A stretch of DNA of 64,000 nucleotides from Paenibacillus aceris. GTDB taxonomy: Bacteria > Bacillota > Bacilli > Paenibacillales > NBRC-103111. A model generated the notes under the pieces. The model was given only the letters and a program-made list of their open reading frames with translations, was not told the origin of the DNA and did no database searches. Below are positions 60,989 through 64,000 of this stretch, in pieces. Positions within the stretch are counted from its first letter, which is position 1. Every line of letters begins with the position of its first letter. A program made the position numbers and the translations under genes. Location: contig NZ_JAGGKV010000001.1 in the NCBI RefSeq assembly GCF_017874035.1, positions 682,001 through 746,000 on the forward strand, written 5' to 3'.

Positions 60989-61339
60989 TCAGCCTTTCGG
61001 TTTAACAAAAACAGCGGCGATAAACGAGAATATAATCGCTGCCGATATACCTGCGCTGGTCACTTTAAAAATCCCGGTGATGATGCCGATATAACCATCC
61101 TTGTGCAGTTCTTCAAGAGCGCCATGCACTAAGGCATTACCGAAGCTGGTGATCGGAACGGTCGCTCCCGCCCCGGCAAATTCAATGAATGGATCGTACA
61201 AGTTGCAGCCATCTGCGATAGCCCCAAGGACGACAAGCGTGCTCATTGTATGTGCCGGAGTCAATTTGCCAACATCCATGAGGAGCTGCCCAAAGACGCA
61301 AATAGCGCCGCCAATGACAAAAGCCCAAAAAAAGTTCAT
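60989..61339 (-). CDS. spoVAE: stage V sporulation protein AE (SpoVAEb type)
   Basis: A small membrane protein of the SpoVA channel complex for dipicolinic acid movement into and out of the spore. [40 protein letters not shown] and [20 protein letters not shown] give three to four helices and the GAGA-T-P-I-T family motif. ATG at 61339 overlaps the spoVAD stop (ATGA); 116 residues. It is related to SpoVAC from the same operon. Confidence 0.93.
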   Translation of the reverse strand: MNFFWAFVIGGAICVFGQLLMDVGKLTPAHTMSTLVVLGAIADGCNLYDPFIEFAGAGATVPITSFGNALVHGALEELHKDGYIGIITGIFKVTSAGISAAIIFSFIAAVFVKPKG

Positions 61340-62355
61340 GCGTACAATCCTCCAGACTCTATAGAAACTGCATGCGCAATACAAGGAATGCTTTCACCCT
61401 GCTGAAAGGAAAGCGGAGACAGCAAAGCGCCTGTAGCAACAACCAGGATACGTTTCAGCTCACCCTTCTTGATCCGTTTTAGAAGATGACCGTAAGTAAC
61501 GGTCGCCGAACAGCCGCAGCCGCTGCCTCCCGCCTGTACGTTCTGCTTGTCCCGCTGATAGATCATTAAGCCGCAATCGTCATACGTCGTTTGGTCAATT
61601 GGAAAGTTGTGCTTATGAAACAGCTCACGCGCAATGTCGGAACCGACCGCAGCAAGATCCCCTGTCACAATAAGATCATAATATCCCGGCTCAATCCCCA
61701 GGTCGCGGAAATGAGCCTGAATTGTGTCGACGGCCGCCGGAGCCATTGCAGCGCCCATGTTAAACGGGTCGGTGATGCCCATATCTACGACACGGCCAAT
61801 GGTTGCCGAGGTGATGACGGGACCGTCCCCCGTCTTGCCGAGCACCGCGACCCCCGCACCCGTTACGGTATACTGCGCTGTCGGCGGCTTTTGAGATCCG
61901 TATTCCGTCGGATAACGGAACTGCTTCTCCACCGTGCAGTTGTGGCTGCAGGTGCCTGCCATCGTATAGTTGGCGGCGCCTGAATCCAGCAGCTGCGCGG
62001 CTAGTGCCAGCCCTTCCATCGACGTGGAGCAAGCGCCAAAGATGCCTAAATACGGCATACCCAACGTGCGCGCCGCAAAGGTGTTGGAGATGATCTGGTT
62101 CATCAGATCACCTCCGATATAGAACTGAATCTGACCGCCAGTGAGCCCGGCGTTATCAAGCGCGTGCTGCGCGGCTTCCTCCAGCAACGCTTTTTCAGCT
62201 TTTTCCCATGTTTTCTGTCCGACGGTCAGATCGCCATGAACGATGTCAAAATCTTCTGCAAGAGGACCCTCGCCTTCATCAGGTCCAACGACAGTCCCTG
62301 TGGAGAGGATGACCGGGCGATTCTCGAAGACCCAACTTTGATGCCCTTTCAGCAT
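61336..62355 (-). CDS. spoVAD: stage V sporulation protein AD
   Basis: The soluble, thiolase-fold component of the SpoVA machinery that binds dipicolinic acid. [20 protein letters not shown] is the usual N-terminus. Further blocks are [39 protein letters not shown] and [23 protein letters not shown] at 62355 lies eight bases after GGAGG; a GTG five codons upstream falls in that site. At 339 residues it is normal. The middle (about 61640-62000) is locally GC-rich. Confidence 0.96.
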   Translation of the reverse strand: MLKGHQSWVFENRPVILSTGTVVGPDEGEGPLAEDFDIVHGDLTVGQKTWEKAEKALLEEAAQHALDNAGLTGGQIQFYIGGDLMNQIISNTFAARTLGMPYLGIFGACSTSMEGLALAAQLLDSGAANYTMAGTCSHNCTVEKQFRYPTEYGSQKPPTAQYTVTGAGVAVLGKTGDGPVITSATIGRVVDMGITDPFNMGAAMAPAAVDTIQAHFRDLGIEPGYYDLIVTGDLAAVGSDIARELFHKHNFPIDQTTYDDCGLMIYQRDKQNVQAGGSGCGCSATVTYGHLLKRIKKGELKRILVVATGALLSPLSFQQGESIPCIAHAVSIESGGLYA

Positions 62356-62359
62356 ACGC

Positions 62360-62833
62360 TCAGCCTCCACCCATTATGATTAGATGCAAAAGACCTACAA
62401 CAAAGGCAGCTACGGTACCAAACACAATCACAGAGCCGGCTAATTTGAACATATTCCCGCCAACCCCAAGCACGAGTCCTTCTGCCCGATGCTCAATCGC
62501 CGCAGAGCATAGAGAGTTCGCAAAGCCTGTAACCGGGACGGCACTCCCTGCCCCAGCCCACTGAGCAATTTTGTCGTAGACGCCGAAGCTCGTCAAAATG
62601 ACTGAAATAATAATCAATACAGCAACGGTCGGGTTGCCTGCTGTTTTTTCCGTAAAACCAAACCAATTTATAAACATTTGCATAAAACATTCACCGATCA
62701 AACAAATGATGCCTCCAACTAAAAAGGCTCTTAGGCAATTTTTCAAAACGGGTCTCTTGGGCTCGTTCCGCTTAGCTAATTCCTGATATTCCTGCTGAGT
62801 CATTGTGAGGTTCTTCTTCTTATTGTTGGCCAT
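62360..62833 (-). CDS. spoVAC: stage V sporulation protein AC
   Basis: The membrane channel component of SpoVA, reported in B. subtilis to act as a mechanosensitive channel for dipicolinic acid. MTQQEYQELAKRNEPKRPVL precedes about four helices with CLRAFLVGGIICLIGECFMQ and IAQWAGAGSAVPVTGFANSL. At 157 residues it is normal. ATG follows AGGAGGG. It lies 18 bases after the DUF421 gene, in the same operon. Confidence 0.95.
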   Translation of the reverse strand: MANNKKKNLTMTQQEYQELAKRNEPKRPVLKNCLRAFLVGGIICLIGECFMQMFINWFGFTEKTAGNPTVAVLIIISVILTSFGVYDKIAQWAGAGSAVPVTGFANSLCSAAIEHRAEGLVLGVGGNMFKLAGSVIVFGTVAAFVVGLLHLIIMGGG

Positions 62834-62851
62834 ACGTTCCCTCCTGCATGG

Positions 62852-63712
62852 TTAGGATCTTAACAGGGTATGAAGATCTTGAATGACCTTCGTCAGCTTA
62901 TCAGAGCAATCTTGATACATCTTTTTGGCCTCCGGCTTGTCCGTCGATAATGAAAAAAGCTCAAAATCCGCTTCACATTTCTTCAGAGTTGCTAATAGCG
63001 CAGGTCGTTCGGCTGGTTGAGGTACTTGCAGCTTGTCGTCGTAGAGATCGACGGTTAATTCCCCGTGGGTATCCACTTGCCCAAGAAATACATTTTCCTT
63101 CGTTACTCCTAGCTTATCCAGTTCCGTTTGCAGCCATCCCACACCTTTGCCTGCCGCTGCCAGCGGTTCCTCTTGAATCACGCCATCCATAATGACCGTC
63201 TGGATCGGTTTTTCCGTCACTAGTTTCATCCCAAGATGTTTAGGTGTCAGGGGCTGCAGCTCACTTTTGAGCAAGACGCTTAAGTCACCGCTCGATTCGA
63301 GCATCGCAAATTCCACGTCCGCCAACCGGAAAACACTTTTTGTGCGCAGCTGCTCAAGAAGCTCGTCCCCTGTATATCTTTCTTTTTTCAAATTATCTTC
63401 CAAAACTTTTCCGTCTTTGATGAGCACCCTGCCTTTTCCTTCGAACCAATTACGTAAAGTTTTGCTTTTAAGTGTCAGAAGTTCCAGTATAAAAGGTACA
63501 AGACACCAAACTAATATGGCAATAACCCCATGTAAGAAATTACTCTCAACATCCGTTGAAATGACACCGGCTAAGTCACCCAGCGTAATTCCAATGACAT
63601 ATTCAAAAAAAGTCAGCTGCGATATTTGTTTCTTACCAAGGATTCGTGTCATAACAAACAGAATGACTAGTGCACTAAACGCTCTAATAACGATATGTAT
63701 CCAATCTGCCAC
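62852..63712 (-). CDS. DUF421 (YetF-like) membrane protein heading the spoVA operon
   Basis: Three N-terminal membrane helices (ALVILFVMTRILGKKQISQL; FLHGVIAILVWCLVPFILEL) are followed by the cytoplasmic DUF421 domain with LRNWFEGKGRVLIKDGKVLE and RTKSVFRLADVEFAMLESSG. GTG at 63712 follows GGGGGAACGG; 286 residues. DUF421 genes occur in mobile spoVA2mob operons that increase spore heat resistance (known from Bacillus), which this gene order resembles. A SigG-like promoter is proposed upstream. Confidence 0.88.
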   Translation of the reverse strand: MADWIHIVIRAFSALVILFVMTRILGKKQISQLTFFEYVIGITLGDLAGVISTDVESNFLHGVIAILVWCLVPFILELLTLKSKTLRNWFEGKGRVLIKDGKVLEDNLKKERYTGDELLEQLRTKSVFRLADVEFAMLESSGDLSVLLKSELQPLTPKHLGMKLVTEKPIQTVIMDGVIQEEPLAAAGKGVGWLQTELDKLGVTKENVFLGQVDTHGELTVDLYDDKLQVPQPAERPALLATLKKCEADFELFSLSTDKPEAKKMYQDCSDKLTKVIQDLHTLLRS

Positions 63713-63752
63713 AATCCGTTCCCCCTCTCCTTCCTAAAGCTTCAAACAATGA

Positions 63753-63782
63753 CATTATGCGCAAAATAAGAGCCCGCTATCA
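63753..63782 (-). promoter_or_regulatory. possible SigG promoter of the DUF421-spoVA operon
   Basis: On the minus strand TGATAG, 17 bases, CATAATG, about 40 bases before the GTG start. The -10 matches the SigG consensus well; the -35 only partly. Confidence 0.4.
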
Positions 63783-63911
63783 TTGAATTGGTTTGTATTT
63801 ATTTGTCAATTATGAGGAGTGAAAGTCAGGGTATATTAATGAGCGCAAGCAATTGAAATCGTTCTGTTCAGTTTGATTGCAAAATCCATAATGATGAAGA
63901 GGTGTCTGAAC

Positions 63912-64000
63912 ATGACTGTAGCTTCTCAAGTAAAGACAACATTAGCTTCCCTCAAAAGCGCACAAGCCAGCTTAGAGACCTTTGCGTTAAGTACGCAGAA
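63912..64000 (+). CDS. DUF1657 protein, C-terminus beyond the window
   Basis: The frame MTVASQVKTTLASLKSAQAS followed by LETFALSTQ runs off the right edge; this is the start of the small DUF1657 family (about 67 residues in known members). ATG follows AGAGGTG. DUF1657 genes accompany DUF421 and spoVAC-AD-AEb in spoVA2mob-type operons; here it is divergent from them, so an additional operon may continue to the right. Confidence 0.82.
   Translation, partial: MTVASQVKTTLASLKSAQASLETFALSTQ

Overview
The window looks like a chromosomal segment of a spore-forming Bacillales bacterium, most probably Paenibacillus or a close relative. Reasons: B. subtilis-like synteny around lepA-hrcA-dnaK, the yqeG-to-comE cluster and rpsT-gpr-spoIIP; several sporulation and germination loci; strong GGAGG-type ribosome binding sites with frequent GTG/TTG starts; mid GC; and a secreted alkaline phosphatase carrying a copper-amine-oxidase-like C-terminal domain. 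About 55 genes are supported, mostly on the minus strand. I saw no tRNA, rRNA, IS element or CRISPR array. All family calls rest on motifs and synteny read by eye; no database search was run.

Layout. 1-2970: addB, its C-terminus lost at the left edge. 3149-4267: a citrate/methylcitrate synthase. 4268-5097: a long gene-free spacer with two families of short repeats, each phased at about 50 bp. 5098-12255: rlmI, a Na/Pi cotransporter, deoC, mtaB, rsmE, a site-2 protease and prmA. 12483-18401: a block of glpQ-like phosphodiesterase, two tiny proteins, a three-gene ABC system with a His-rich permease, and alkaline phosphatase. This block splits the usual dnaJ-prmA neighbourhood. 18665-25073: dnaJ, dnaK, grpE, an archaeal-like (group III) chaperonin and hrcA behind a perfect CIRCE operator. 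25116-30618: a GNAT protein, hemW, lepA, yqxA and spoIIP.

30832-32545 is a compact cassette between spoIIP and gpr, two genes that are neighbours in B. subtilis. It holds a TIR-domain protein, a second TIR-like protein that lacks the expected catalytic glutamate and has an extra C-terminal domain, and an overlapping 55-codon ORF. It is flanked by terminators. I regard it as the best candidate for an undescribed (possibly anti-phage) system in the window.

32596-46257: gpr, rpsT, holA, an ECF sigma/anti-sigma pair, a gerA-type germination operon with a fourth small repeat-bearing gene, and the late competence genes comEC, comEB, comEA and comER. 46271-55092: leuS behind a T-box leader, then yqeM, cvfB-like, rsfS, yqeK, nadD, yqeI, aroE, yqeH and yqeG. 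55184-60496: an esterase and a MoxR/DUF58/transglutaminase operon. 60989-64000: spoVAEb, spoVAD, spoVAC and a DUF421 gene, divergent from a DUF1657 gene cut by the right edge. This resembles the spoVA2mob type of spore-resistance locus.
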